This document shows, piece after piece, positions 54,759-62,581 of a DNA stretch of 64,000 nt. Below the pieces are notes generated by a model that saw only the letters and a list, made by a program, of their open reading frames with translations, did no database searches and was not told where the DNA came from. The translations under genes and the position numbers were made by a program. How positions within the stretch are numbered: position 1 is the stretch's first letter; each line of letters begins with the position of its first letter. This DNA comes from Temperatibacter marinus (GTDB lineage: Bacteria > Pseudomonadota > Alphaproteobacteria > Sphingomonadales > Kordiimonadaceae): NCBI RefSeq assembly GCF_031598375.1, contig NZ_CP123872.1:2848501-2912500 (forward strand). Direction: 5' to 3'.

Positions 54759-55457
54759 TTAGAAAGAAGCGCTGAGGGAAATTACCGCTGTCTCTTTACC
54801 AATTGTATTATTCATATTTGTGTCAATGTAAGTAACACCGAGACCAACAGTATCCGAGAGGGCATAAGAAAAGCCTAGAGACCAATCTAGCTTTGCGTCC
54901 CCATTAAATTTACCAAAAGCACCCTCTTCAACACCTAAATGACCTGAAAGAGAAATGACATCTGTAAGGCTGTATTCAAGATCTGTATAAACATAGAGGT
55001 TAGTTTGATTCCCTAGGTTATCCTGGTCGTAGGCATAAGCTGCTCCCACTGTCCACCCAACATCGTTAAAAGATCCACCAACAGACCCATAAGCCTCTAA
55101 ATAGTGCGTATCATCAGATCCTGGGTAAGTATAGGCAAGGATACCAACATCATAGCTTAAGCCATTCGATTCAAAACCATAGCCAGCATAGATATCCATT
55201 TCCATCTCTGACCCACCAAATGTCTCAATACTAGATGCCCAAGTTCCAACATAAAAGCCAGAAGCCCAGTTCACATCAAAACCACCCTGAACAGCAAAAT
55301 CTTTATTGGATAAACTGACACCGCGGAAGCGATAGTCAGTTACTAGAGCCGTATTCGCAGACCATGCAGCATCTTCAGCTGAAACTGACGGAAGCGCAAC
55401 GGTCGAAAGAGCAAGAACTGAAACTGATGACAAAACAACTTTTTTCATGATAGACAT
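54759..55457 (-). CDS. TorF-family putative outer-membrane porin
   Basis: The 232-residue protein has a signal peptide (cleavage near SVSA) and then a beta-strand-rich barrel: SANTALVTDYRFRGVSLSNKDFAVQGGFDV, GFYVGTWASSIETFG, MDIYAGYGFE, and a terminal Phe (ISLSASF). Short alternating-hydrophobic strands and the final aromatic residue fit an outer-membrane barrel of the TIGR02001/TorF type. AGGAGA six bases before the ATG supports the start. It lies 83 bases after amtB on the same strand, suggesting use in nitrogen limitation, although the terminator only comes after it. Confidence 0.8.
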   Translation of the reverse strand: MSIMKKVVLSSVSVLALSTVALPSVSAEDAAWSANTALVTDYRFRGVSLSNKDFAVQGGFDVNWASGFYVGTWASSIETFGGSEMEMDIYAGYGFESNGLSYDVGILAYTYPGSDDTHYLEAYGSVGGSFNDVGWTVGAAYAYDQDNLGNQTNLYVYTDLEYSLTDVISLSGHLGVEEGAFGKFNGDAKLDWSLGFSYALSDTVGLGVTYIDTNMNNTIGKETAVISLSASF

Positions 55458-55540
55458 AATCCATCTCCTAATAATTTTTTATATTTTTGCGGGAGAGAGG
55501 GGCGCCGATCCTGCAAGAGCAAGCGCCCCTCACTATTAAT

Positions 55541-56887
55541 TTAGCTAACTAGCTTTTGTGAACCACGACCAAATTCTGGGTAAGCTTCAAGTCCAAGCTC
55601 AGACAGATCTGATCCAACAAACTCTTCTTCTTCGCTAAGGCGAATTCCAATGGTGTATTTCAGCGCTAGCCATACAATTGCACTTGTAATCGAAACGAAA
55701 GCACCAACCGAGATAATACCGATAAATTGACCAAAGAAAGAGGCCCCTTCATTTGTAAAGGCAACAGCAAGTGTTCCCCAAATTCCAGCCGCAAGGTGTA
55801 CTGAAATCGCACCAACAACATCATCAATCTTGAATTTATCCAAGAGCCCTACTGCAAAAATCGCAATGACTGATCCCACAGCCCCGAACAGAATAGCTTG
55901 GAAGACTGACGGCATTAGAGGCTCGGCTGTAATAGAAACAAGACCTGCGAGTGCCCCGTTAAGAACCATTGTTAAATCTGCTTTACCGAAACGTACCAGT
56001 GTCACAACATAAGCAGTGACAGCGCCTGCAGCAGCGGCCATATTTGTATTCACAAAGATATTTGAAACAGCAACAGCATCAGCAGCAGAACCAAGAGCAA
56101 GCTGAGAAGCACCATTAAAACCAAACCAACCAAACCACAGGATGAATGTGCCAAGCGTCGCAAGAGGCAGATTAGAACCAGGCATTGGTCTTGGCTTGCC
56201 GTCCGGACCAAAACGACCCTGACGCGCACCAAGAATGATGGCCCCTACAAGAGCAGCCCAGCCGCCAGTAGAGTGAACAGTAGTTGAACCAGCAAAATCT
56301 AAGAATTCGCCACCAAACATGTCGATAAACTCTTGGGCATGCAACCAACCTGCACCCCAGTTCCATGCACCTTGAATAGGATAGATGAAGAGCGCAAGAA
56401 CAGCTGTAAAGATGAAAAATGGCAGGAGTTTAATGCGCTCTGCAACCGTTCCAGATACGATCGAAGCCGTTGTCGCAACAAAAACCATTTGGAAGAAGAA
56501 GTCAGAGCCCATAGCGTATCCAGCTTCAAAATTTGCACCTTCTTCTGCAAGAGCCGCAGTATCATCGCCACTCCAAACGGTAAAGCTTCCAAGAAAACCA
56601 CCGTCGACACCGCTATACATCAATTGATAGCCAACAACAAAGAAACAGATACTCGCAATAGAATAAAGAACAATATTCTTCAGGCAAATATCAGCCACAT
56701 TTTTCGACCGAACTAGACCAGCCTCAAGCATGGAGAAGCCTGCGGCCATAAACATCACTAAAAAACCACCAATCAAAAAGAGGAGCGAGTTAAAGATAAA
56801 AGCAGATTCAGCATCTACCGCCATAGCTGGAAGCGACATCGATGTCGCTGCGAGTGCAATAAGGCTTATTTTTTTCAAATTAGTCAT
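55541..56887 (-). CDS. amtB: ammonium transporter AmtB
   Basis: The 448-residue protein starts with a signal-peptide-like segment (cleavage near AMA), common in Amt proteins, and has about 11 membrane helices. Conserved blocks include GFSMLEAGLVRSKNVADICLKN in pieces, QMVFVATTASIVSGTVAERI, WNWGAGWL, DFAGSTTVHSTGGWAAL (with the twin-His region) and FILWFGWFGFNGAS. It conducts ammonium or ammonia and is shut by non-uridylylated GlnK. glnK precedes it by 16 bases on the same strand; one transcript from the sigma-54 promoter is expected. Confidence 0.96.
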   Translation of the reverse strand: MTNLKKISLIALAATSMSLPAMAVDAESAFIFNSLLFLIGGFLVMFMAAGFSMLEAGLVRSKNVADICLKNIVLYSIASICFFVVGYQLMYSGVDGGFLGSFTVWSGDDTAALAEEGANFEAGYAMGSDFFFQMVFVATTASIVSGTVAERIKLLPFFIFTAVLALFIYPIQGAWNWGAGWLHAQEFIDMFGGEFLDFAGSTTVHSTGGWAALVGAIILGARQGRFGPDGKPRPMPGSNLPLATLGTFILWFGWFGFNGASQLALGSAADAVAVSNIFVNTNMAAAAGAVTAYVVTLVRFGKADLTMVLNGALAGLVSITAEPLMPSVFQAILFGAVGSVIAIFAVGLLDKFKIDDVVGAISVHLAAGIWGTLAVAFTNEGASFFGQFIGIISVGAFVSITSAIVWLALKYTIGIRLSEEEEFVGSDLSELGLEAYPEFGRGSQKLVS

Positions 56888-56903
56888 TTATTTTTCCCTT
56901 TAC

Positions 56904-57242
56904 TTATAGCGCTTCATTGCCGCTTTCACCGGTGCGGATGCGAACAGCCTCACCCATGTCCAGCACGAATATTTTTCCGTCACCGATTGCGCCTGTTTTT
57001 GCCGTTTCTGAGATAATCTCAACAACATTCGAGGCAGCCTCATCGTCGACGGCAATTTCAATCTTAATCTTAGGAACGAAATTGACTGTATACTCTGCAC
57101 CCCTGTAAATTTCCGACTGACCCTTCTGGCGCCCAAATCCCTGCACCTCAGATACTGTCATGCCTGCCACATTTGCCTCCTGAAGCGCTTCCTGCACCCC
57201 TGCTAAACAATGCGGCTTAATAATTGCGATAATATATTTCAT
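56904..57242 (-). CDS. glnK: nitrogen regulatory protein P-II (GlnK)
   Basis: The 112-residue P-II protein has MKYIIAIIKPHCLAGVQEAL, the T-loop with the uridylylation Tyr51 (YRGAEYTV), VEIISETAKTGAIGDGKIFV and a normal C-terminus. P-II senses 2-oxoglutarate and ATP/ADP, and GlnD modifies Tyr51. Linkage to amtB points to GlnK rather than GlnB. The sigma-54 promoter at 57299 indicates NtrC control under nitrogen limitation. Confidence 0.95.
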   Translation of the reverse strand: MKYIIAIIKPHCLAGVQEALQEANVAGMTVSEVQGFGRQKGQSEIYRGAEYTVNFVPKIKIEIAVDDEAASNVVEIISETAKTGAIGDGKIFVLDMGEAVRIRTGESGNEAL

Positions 57243-57298
57243 TCAATAAGCTCCCTGATTTTCTAGATCATTTTTTTTGGTTATCCTTCGTTATAGTC

Positions 57299-57313
57299 GC
57301 AATGCATGTGCCA
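57299..57313 (-). promoter_or_regulatory. sigma-54 promoter of glnK-amtB
   Basis: On the minus strand the -24/-12 elements read TGGCAC-ATGCA-TTGC, with GG and GC ten bases apart, which matches the consensus exactly. It is 57 bases before the glnK start. Confidence 0.85.
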
Positions 57314-57446
57314 GTTTTCTCATCCTTAGTAGAATTTTAATAACTAACTGATTTTAATATAAAAAATATAAAAACCCTAGGTGCGTACCCTGATATATTA
57401 GTGCCAAAATTTTAGACTTTGCCTAATTTTTAATCATTTTTTACCT

Positions 57447-57481
57447 TCTATAATATGCCTATTATTTAGGCATATTATAGA
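57447..57481. promoter_or_regulatory. long perfect inverted repeat between glnK and the lactate dehydrogenase gene
   Basis: Arms of 14 bases (57447-57460 and 57468-57481) are perfectly complementary, with a 7-base spacer. It has no T tail on either side and lies about 80 bases before the ATG at 57560. It could be an operator for the dehydrogenase gene or an intrinsic RNA hairpin. Confidence 0.5.
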
Positions 57482-57559
57482 TAAGGGTTGGCGCCAGAAG
57501 AGAAGTGATTATACTCTCATAGCTAGGCAATAGAGTTGACTATCTTCTGGAGAGAGACA

Positions 57560-58705
57560 ATGGGGAAAAATTTCTACAATATCGAGCAACTGCGCAAACA
57601 GGCACGCAAGAATCTGCCAGATCCCATGTTTCACTATATGGAAGGTGGGGCTGATGATGAGGTGAGCCTTGAGAGAAATTGCAAAGCCTTTGACCGCTAT
57701 CAAATCACACCGAAAAGCTTAAGGGATATTTCTAATCTCTCCACAGAGACTGAAGTCCTTGGACACAAAAGCCCCCTCCCCCTCATACTAGCCCCCACGG
57801 GCATGAACAGGTTGTTTCATCATCACAAAGAATATGCGGTTGCCAAAGCAGCTGAGAAACAAAACCTAATCTACAGCCTATCAACTGTAGCCACCACATC
57901 CATAGAGGCAATAAGCAATACCATTTCAAGCCCTAAAATGATGCAGGTCTATATACATAAAGACAGGGAATTAACGCGAACGCTTGTTGAAAGAACAAAG
58001 AAGGCTGGATACAGCGCCCTATGCCTAACTGTTGATACAGTCGTTGCTGGCAATAGAGAAAGAGATTTTGAAACCGGCATGGGCCTGCCTCCCAAATTTA
58101 CCCTAAAATCCATCGCCAGCTTTCTCCTTCATTCCTACTGGCTTCGCCACGCCTTTATCAACAAGGGCTTCACCCTATCAAATCTCACTGATTACATTAA
58201 TAAGGATGAAATGTCCGGCATGAGCCCCGCGGAATATATCAATAATCAATTTGACCGCACTTTAAGCTGGAAAGACCTTGAATGGCTCAGAAATCACTGG
58301 GACGGGAAATTAGTCATTAAAGGCGTTCAGAATGCCCATGACGCCAAAACCGCCGAAACGATTGGCGCAGATGCCATTATGATTTCCAATCACGGTGGCA
58401 GACAATTGGACGGAAGCCCTGCCCCTATTGACAGCCTAAAACCAATCAAGGAAGCCATCAACGGCCAAACTCAACTCATCGTTGATGGCGGCATCCGCAG
58501 AGGATCGGACATTTTTAAAGCAATTGCCCTAGGCGCAGACGCCGTCTCCATAGGCCGCCCCTATTTATACGGCCTTGCCGCACTCGGAGAAGAAGGCGTC
58601 ATCAGTGCCATCTCTATACTCAAAGAAGAATTTGAACGGACGATGATGCTCAGTGGATGCTCCTCCCTTGCCGATATTAAAGAAGATATGATTACTCCCT
58701 ATTAA
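57560..58705 (+). CDS. lldD: FMN-dependent L-lactate dehydrogenase-like enzyme
   Basis: The 381-residue protein is an FMN 2-hydroxy-acid dehydrogenase or oxidase. ATG 57560 is used because GGAGAGAG precedes it. Motifs: FHYMEGGADDEVSLERN (about 24-40), LILAPTGMNRLFHH, LCLTVDTVVAGNRERDF, LVIKGVQNAHDAK, ISNHGGRQLDGSPAPID with the catalytic His and Arg, LIVDGGIRRGSDIFKAIALGAD and SIGRPYLYGLAALGE. Lactate is the likeliest substrate; mandelate or glycolate are alternatives. Transcribed away from glnK. Confidence 0.82.
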   Translation: MGKNFYNIEQLRKQARKNLPDPMFHYMEGGADDEVSLERNCKAFDRYQITPKSLRDISNLSTETEVLGHKSPLPLILAPTGMNRLFHHHKEYAVAKAAEKQNLIYSLSTVATTSIEAISNTISSPKMMQVYIHKDRELTRTLVERTKKAGYSALCLTVDTVVAGNRERDFETGMGLPPKFTLKSIASFLLHSYWLRHAFINKGFTLSNLTDYINKDEMSGMSPAEYINNQFDRTLSWKDLEWLRNHWDGKLVIKGVQNAHDAKTAETIGADAIMISNHGGRQLDGSPAPIDSLKPIKEAINGQTQLIVDGGIRRGSDIFKAIALGADAVSIGRPYLYGLAALGEEGVISAISILKEEFERTMMLSGCSSLADIKEDMITPY

Positions 58706-58903
58706 CTCCGACCACTCCACATTTTCAGCCAGGCACTCCTTTCTAGCGCAGCGATCCGCGCCTGAGCACTCTTGCCAGTCAGTAGCAAGCCAGGGAAGAG
58801 AGCAAGGGAAGGTCGATTGCGCATGGGCAAAATCCTCCAATAACCGCCATACGCCTGAGCAATTCTGTCCTAGAATTAGGCAACATTCTCCCGAACACTT
58901 AGA

Positions 58904-58918
58904 TTAAACTGGCTTTAA
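58904..58918 (+). promoter_or_regulatory. CtrA-like binding site (TTAA-N7-TTAA)
   Basis: TTAA at 58904-58907 and TTAA at 58915-58918 are separated by seven bases, the consensus spacing of CtrA sites, and lie about 50 bases before the -24 element of flagellin 1. Such a pattern can arise by chance once or more in a window this AT-rich, so it is a candidate only. Confidence 0.35.
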
Positions 58919-58967
58919 TTTTACTCAATAATCTCGCTTTATCCATTGTTATCAGTAGCTTACAGTT

Positions 58968-58982
58968 TGGCATCTTACTTGC
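58968..58982 (+). promoter_or_regulatory. sigma-54 promoter of flagellin 1
   Basis: TGGCAT-CTTAC-TTGC, with GG and GC ten bases apart, 56 bases before the ATG at 59038. Confidence 0.8.
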
Positions 58983-58991
58983 AATTAGTGT

Positions 58992-59007
58992 ACCGAGCAA
59001 AAGGCTC
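58992..59007 (+). promoter_or_regulatory. flagellin 1 leader hairpin at the predicted 5' end
   Basis: Right after the expected transcription start, GAGC pairs with GCTC around an A-rich loop, in the same place as the first hairpin of the flagellin 2 leader (both begin ACCGAG). Confidence 0.45.
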
Positions 59008-59037
59008 CTCGTAATTCCTAGAAAGGGAGATTGAACT

Positions 59038-59865
59038 ATGGCGTTTTCAATAAACACCAATAAAGGTGCGTTGTTTGCACTTCAGCAACTGAATGCAACA
59101 AATGCAAAATTGGAATCAACACAAACACAAGTGAACACAGGTAAAAAAGTGGCCTCATCTAAAGACAACGCAGCAGTATTTGCTATTGCTCAGAAGCTTC
59201 GCTCTGACATATCAGGCTTGAATGCTGCAAAATCGTCATTAGATCGGGCTTTGTCAACAATTGATGTAGCCATCGCTGCAGGAGAAGCTGTTTCTGATCT
59301 TTTAGTTGAGATGAAAGAAAAAGCCGTTTCTGCGAAAGATGTTGGTCTAGATAGCACAAGTAGAGCATCACTCAATGATGACTTTACGCAGCTACGTGAT
59401 CAAATTTCATCTATTGTTGATAACGCTGAATTCAATGGCATCAATGCCGTTAAATCAGGTGGAGAAGATATTGTCGCTATTACAAATGATACTGGCGCCA
59501 ATACAATCACTATCGCAGCGCAAAACTTATCTTTAGGATCTAGTGTTGTAAACATCTCGTCATCAGATACGATCTCCACATCTACTAGCGCAACAACGAC
59601 AGTTACAAAACTTGAGTCTGCGATTACGGACGTGAACTCCTCACTCTCAAAATTGGGTGCAGGATCAAAACGTCTTGATCTGCAAAAAGCTTTTGTTGGC
59701 AAACTGTCAGATGCGATTGAAGTGGGTATCGGTAATTTGGTAGATGCTGATATGGCGAAAACAAGCGCTATGCTCCAGTCGTTGCAGGTTAAGCAGCAGC
59801 TTGGGTTACAGGCTCTTGGCATTGCCAACTCGGCACCACAGGCGATTACGACCCTGTTCCAGTAA
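59038..59865 (+). CDS. flagellin (first of two)
   Basis: The 275-residue protein is a short flagellin with the two conserved ends that form the filament core: MAFSINTNKGALFALQQLN and KDNAAVFAIAQKLRSDI at the N-terminus; LVDADMAKTSAMLQSLQVKQQLGLQALGIAN near the C-terminus. The central variable region is short (about residues 150-190, Ser/Thr-rich). It is about four-fifths identical to the next gene product by eye over the conserved ends, so the two are recent paralogs. Export is by the flagellar type III path without a cleaved signal. GGGAGATT before the ATG supports the start. A UUCG-loop terminator follows. Confidence 0.95.
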   Translation: MAFSINTNKGALFALQQLNATNAKLESTQTQVNTGKKVASSKDNAAVFAIAQKLRSDISGLNAAKSSLDRALSTIDVAIAAGEAVSDLLVEMKEKAVSAKDVGLDSTSRASLNDDFTQLRDQISSIVDNAEFNGINAVKSGGEDIVAITNDTGANTITIAAQNLSLGSSVVNISSSDTISTSTSATTTVTKLESAITDVNSSLSKLGAGSKRLDLQKAFVGKLSDAIEVGIGNLVDADMAKTSAMLQSLQVKQQLGLQALGIANSAPQAITTLFQ

Positions 59866-59884
59866 CCTTTATCCAACCAATATC

Positions 59885-59909
59885 AGGCGGGTTTCGACCC
59901 GCCTTTTTT
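59885..59909 (+). terminator. UUCG-loop terminator of flagellin 1
   Basis: An 8-bp stem (59885-59892 with 59897-59904), TTCG loop and T run. Its stem is the same GC-rich sequence as in the terminator at 2692. Confidence 0.85.
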
Positions 59910-60073
59910 ATTGCTCCCCACTAGGCAATATATGCCCCTGCCAGAAAAATAGGTAATTTTTACCCACTCAAACCCTTGATAGGCTAGGCATTATTTACCC
60001 CTTCTCATTATTCATACTAGAGAGGGTTCAAATTTTATTTATAAATATCAGTATGTTAGATAACACATAAAAG

Positions 60074-60082
60074 TTATCCACA
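60074..60082 (+). promoter_or_regulatory. perfect DnaA-box sequence before the flagellin 2 promoter
   Basis: TTATCCACA, the strict DnaA 9-mer, ends five bases before the -24 element of the flagellin 2 promoter. About one such 9-mer is expected by chance in a window of this size, so its function is unproven. Confidence 0.35.
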
Positions 60083-60086
60083 GCAA

Positions 60087-60101
60087 TGGCACACTAATTG
60101 C
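60087..60101 (+). promoter_or_regulatory. sigma-54 promoter of flagellin 2
   Basis: TGGCAC-ACTAA-TTGC, with GG and GC ten bases apart, an exact consensus, 73 bases before the ATG at 60174. Confidence 0.85.
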
Positions 60102-60113
60102 AAAGTTACAACC

Positions 60114-60166
60114 GAGACAAAAAGTCTCAAGAGGCAAAATGCCTTGTAAATAACTCCAAAAAGGAG
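60114..60166 (+). promoter_or_regulatory. three tandem A-loop hairpins in the flagellin 2 leader
   Basis: GAGAC/GTCTC (60114-60128), AGGC/GCCT (60132-60144) and CTCC/GGAG (60154-60166) each close a five-base A-rich loop. The 3' arm of the last includes the ribosome-binding GGAG, so it could mask translation initiation. The first starts at the expected 5' end of the sigma-54 transcript. Confidence 0.6.
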
Positions 60167-60173
60167 AGCTAAA

Positions 60174-61001
60174 ATGGCTTTTTCGGTAAATACAAACGCA
60201 GGTGCGTTCTTAGCCCTGCAAAATTTGAACAAAACTAGTAGTGGCCTTGAAACCACTCAATCTCGCATTAACACTGGTGAAAAAGTATCCAGTTCAAAAG
60301 ACAATGCTGCTGTCTTCGCTATCGCTCAGAAATTGCGTAGTGATGTTGCTGGCCTTGGCGCTGTACAAGGGTCACTTGACCGTGCTCTTTCTACAGTAGA
60401 CGTTGCGATTGCTGCTGGTGAAGCAGTGTCCGACCTACTGATTGAAATGAAAGAGAAAGCTGTATCTGCGAAAGACACTGGCCTGGACAGTACAAGCCGT
60501 GCATCTTTGAACGATGACTTCACTCAGCTTCGTGATCAGATTACATCGATTGTCAGTAACGCTGAATTTAACGGTACAAACGCCGTGAAAAACAGCGGTG
60601 ACTCGATCGTTGCGATTACAGATGACACAGGGTCATCTGCTATTACAATTGCTGCAGAGGATTTCTCTCTTGCCGGCTCTAAAGTAAATATCGCTGCAAC
60701 TGACACAATTTCTACTCAGACAAAAGCGTCTTCAGCTGTAACCAAGCTTGAATCTTCTATTACAGATGTGAACACAGCCCTTTCTAAATTGGGTGCGGGT
60801 TCAAACCGTCTGTCTCTACAGAAAGATTTCACAACCAAGCTTTCTGATGCGATCGAAGTTGGTATCGGTAACTTAGTAGATGCCGATCTCGCTAAAGAAT
60901 CAGCGAACTTGCAGGCATTGCAGGTGAAGCAGCAGTTGGGCCTACAGGCTCTATCTATTGCGAATCAGGCTCCTTCTACAGTACTTGGTCTATTCCGATA
61001 A
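60174..61001 (+). CDS. flagellin (second of two)
   Basis: The 275-residue product has the same architecture as its upstream paralog: MAFSVNTNAGAFLALQNLN, KDNAAVFAIAQKLRSDV, GLDSTSRASLNDDFTQLRDQI and LQVKQQLGLQALSIANQAP. Differences cluster in the central segment and at the ends. Own sigma-54 promoter and own terminator, so the two flagellins can be expressed at different levels. AAGGAGA before the ATG supports the start. Which one is the major filament protein is not shown by the sequence. Confidence 0.95.
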   Translation: MAFSVNTNAGAFLALQNLNKTSSGLETTQSRINTGEKVSSSKDNAAVFAIAQKLRSDVAGLGAVQGSLDRALSTVDVAIAAGEAVSDLLIEMKEKAVSAKDTGLDSTSRASLNDDFTQLRDQITSIVSNAEFNGTNAVKNSGDSIVAITDDTGSSAITIAAEDFSLAGSKVNIAATDTISTQTKASSAVTKLESSITDVNTALSKLGAGSNRLSLQKDFTTKLSDAIEVGIGNLVDADLAKESANLQALQVKQQLGLQALSIANQAPSTVLGLFR

Positions 61002-61010
61002 AATTAACGA

Positions 61011-61043
61011 CTGGAGGAGAGTTTCTATTCTCCTCCGGTTTTT
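61011..61043 (+). terminator. terminator of flagellin 2
   Basis: GGAGGAGA (61013-61020) pairs with TCTCCTCC (61029-61036), extended by two more pairs, followed by five T. Confidence 0.8.
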
Positions 61044-61113
61044 AACACTTTGGGGTTTACCAGAAGAAGGAATATAGGTAGTTTATAAGAGTTCCGAGAG
61101 AAAAGGTGGAACA

Positions 61114-61512
61114 ATGACACAACAAGTTAATGCGACAGGTAACGGGCAGATCATACCGCTCCGAACCTTAGACAAATCAGAACAGGTTAAACCTGATAAA
61201 TCAACGTCAGCAGCTGATGTTGGAAAAGCAATCGCACAGAGCGAAGCTGTTCCAAGTTCTGGCGGCGCTGATACTGTTGCAAAAGAACCGTTAGATAGAG
61301 CTGCTGAACTTATTGAGCAGATCATCCCTGAAAATGAACTTGGGAACACACGGTTACGGATCAACATAGATGACAATACAGGTGACTTTATCTATCAAAC
61401 TTTAGACAATGATACGGGCGAAGTGATTAAACAATTTCCGCCTGAAACCATTTCTGAAATGCTGGCTAAATACCGAGAGGTTGAAGGCTTAGCAGTGGAT
61501 AGCCTTGCTTAG
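61114..61512 (+). CDS. flaG: FlaG family protein
   Basis: The 132-residue protein has a disordered Lys/Ser/Ala-rich N-terminal half and the FlaG domain at the C-terminus: TRLRINIDDNTGDFIYQTLDNDTGEVIKQFPPETI in pieces, then EMLAKYREVEGLAVDSLA. FlaG influences filament length in several bacteria. It follows the flagellin pair in the same direction, 112 bases after the flagellin 2 stop and beyond a terminator, so it may have its own promoter, which I could not identify. Confidence 0.88.
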   Translation: MTQQVNATGNGQIIPLRTLDKSEQVKPDKSTSAADVGKAIAQSEAVPSSGGADTVAKEPLDRAAELIEQIIPENELGNTRLRINIDDNTGDFIYQTLDNDTGEVIKQFPPETISEMLAKYREVEGLAVDSLA

Positions 61513-61720
61513 CTGCTTCTGATAGCGACTACTATAATTTATTATATCCCTCAGGATCTTATGATTCCCGAGTTGGATTTTTTGTGCTTTTTTTCTAGCT
61601 CGATAGATTTTACATAATTTTTCTTGCCCTCGGCTTCACATAAAATCACTTATAGTTTTTCTGGATTTTTAGATCAAAGTCACCTACCTATGAGGGAAAC
61701 AATATTTATAGGATTAAGTG

Positions 61721-62566
61721 ATGAAATTCCAAGGTACTGAGAACTATGTAGCAACCGATGACCTCAAAGTTGCTGTCAATGCGGCGGCCACTCTTCGTCG
61801 ACCTCTTCTAATCAAGGGGGAACCTGGCACCGGCAAAACTGTCTTAGCAAATGAAGTTGCTCAGTCCTTTGGCACAAACCTAATCGAGTGGCATATCAAG
61901 TCGACAACCAAAGCTCAGCAAGGTTTGTATGAATATGATGCGGTTTCTCGTCTAAGGGATAGCCAATTGGGGGATGAAAAAGTTAAAGATATCAGTAACT
62001 ACATCAAGAAAGGAAAACTCTGGGAGGCCTTTGAAGCGGATGAAGCCCCTATTCTTTTAATTGATGAAATTGACAAAGCAGACATTGAATTCCCAAATGA
62101 TTTATTACAAGAATTAGATAGAATGGAATTCCATGTTTACGAAACTGGTGAGACCATTACCGCAAAACATAGGCCGATCATTATCATAACATCGAACAAT
62201 GAAAAAGAATTGCCCGATGCCTTCCTTCGCCGTTGTTTCTTTCACTATATTAAATTCCCAGATGCTGACACAATGCGTGACATCGTAGATGTTCATTACC
62301 CAGACATACAAAATTTACTCGTGAGAGAGGCTCTGAGTATTTTTTACGATATGCGCGAAGTGCCTGGCATGAAGAAAAAACCATCAACGTCTGAATTGTT
62401 GGATTGGCTCAAACTTCTGATGGCTGAAGAGCTGCCCCTAGAGGTTCTGAAAAGTAAAGACCCGAACACATTGATCCCTCCCTTGCATGGAGCATTGTTG
62501 AAAAATGAGCAAGACATTCATCTCTTTGAACGTCTTGCCTTTATGAACCGTCGCAAAAACGCTTAA
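61721..62566 (+). CDS. MoxR-type AAA+ ATPase
   Basis: The 281-residue protein is a MoxR/CoxD-like ATPase: LIKGEPGTGKTVLANEVAQ (Walker A, about 32-50), PILLIDEIDKADIEF (Walker B), sensor 1 IIITSNNEKELPDAFLRRC (with the Arg finger). A GTG precedes ATG 61721 by three bases; AGGATTAAG supports either. It acts as a chaperone or metal-insertion motor with a VWA partner. The VWA gene follows 15 bases later. Confidence 0.92.
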   Translation: MKFQGTENYVATDDLKVAVNAAATLRRPLLIKGEPGTGKTVLANEVAQSFGTNLIEWHIKSTTKAQQGLYEYDAVSRLRDSQLGDEKVKDISNYIKKGKLWEAFEADEAPILLIDEIDKADIEFPNDLLQELDRMEFHVYETGETITAKHRPIIIITSNNEKELPDAFLRRCFFHYIKFPDADTMRDIVDVHYPDIQNLLVREALSIFYDMREVPGMKKKPSTSELLDWLKLLMAEELPLEVLKSKDPNTLIPPLHGALLKNEQDIHLFERLAFMNRRKNA

Positions 62567-62581
62567 GGGTAAGGTTCCTCC

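Larger units (their letters stand above)
58706..59037. other. intergenic region upstream of flagellin 1
   Basis: No gene is visible. It contains a CtrA-like site (58904-58918), the sigma-54 promoter (58968-58982) and a leader hairpin just after it. Confidence 0.6.

Noticed and set aside
56299-56716. Several ORFs overlapping amtB on both strands
   Set aside because: They are frames across a conserved membrane-protein gene and have no domains or start signals.
58565-58840. 91-residue minus-strand ORF between the dehydrogenase and flagellin genes
   Set aside because: It overlaps the 3' end of the dehydrogenase gene by 140 bases, has no recognisable domain and no good ribosome-binding site.
59885-59909. 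Shared GC-rich stem of the terminators at 2692 and 59885 as a dispersed repeat element
   Set aside because: Eight base pairs of similar sequence in two terminators is common for this type of hairpin and not a repeat family.
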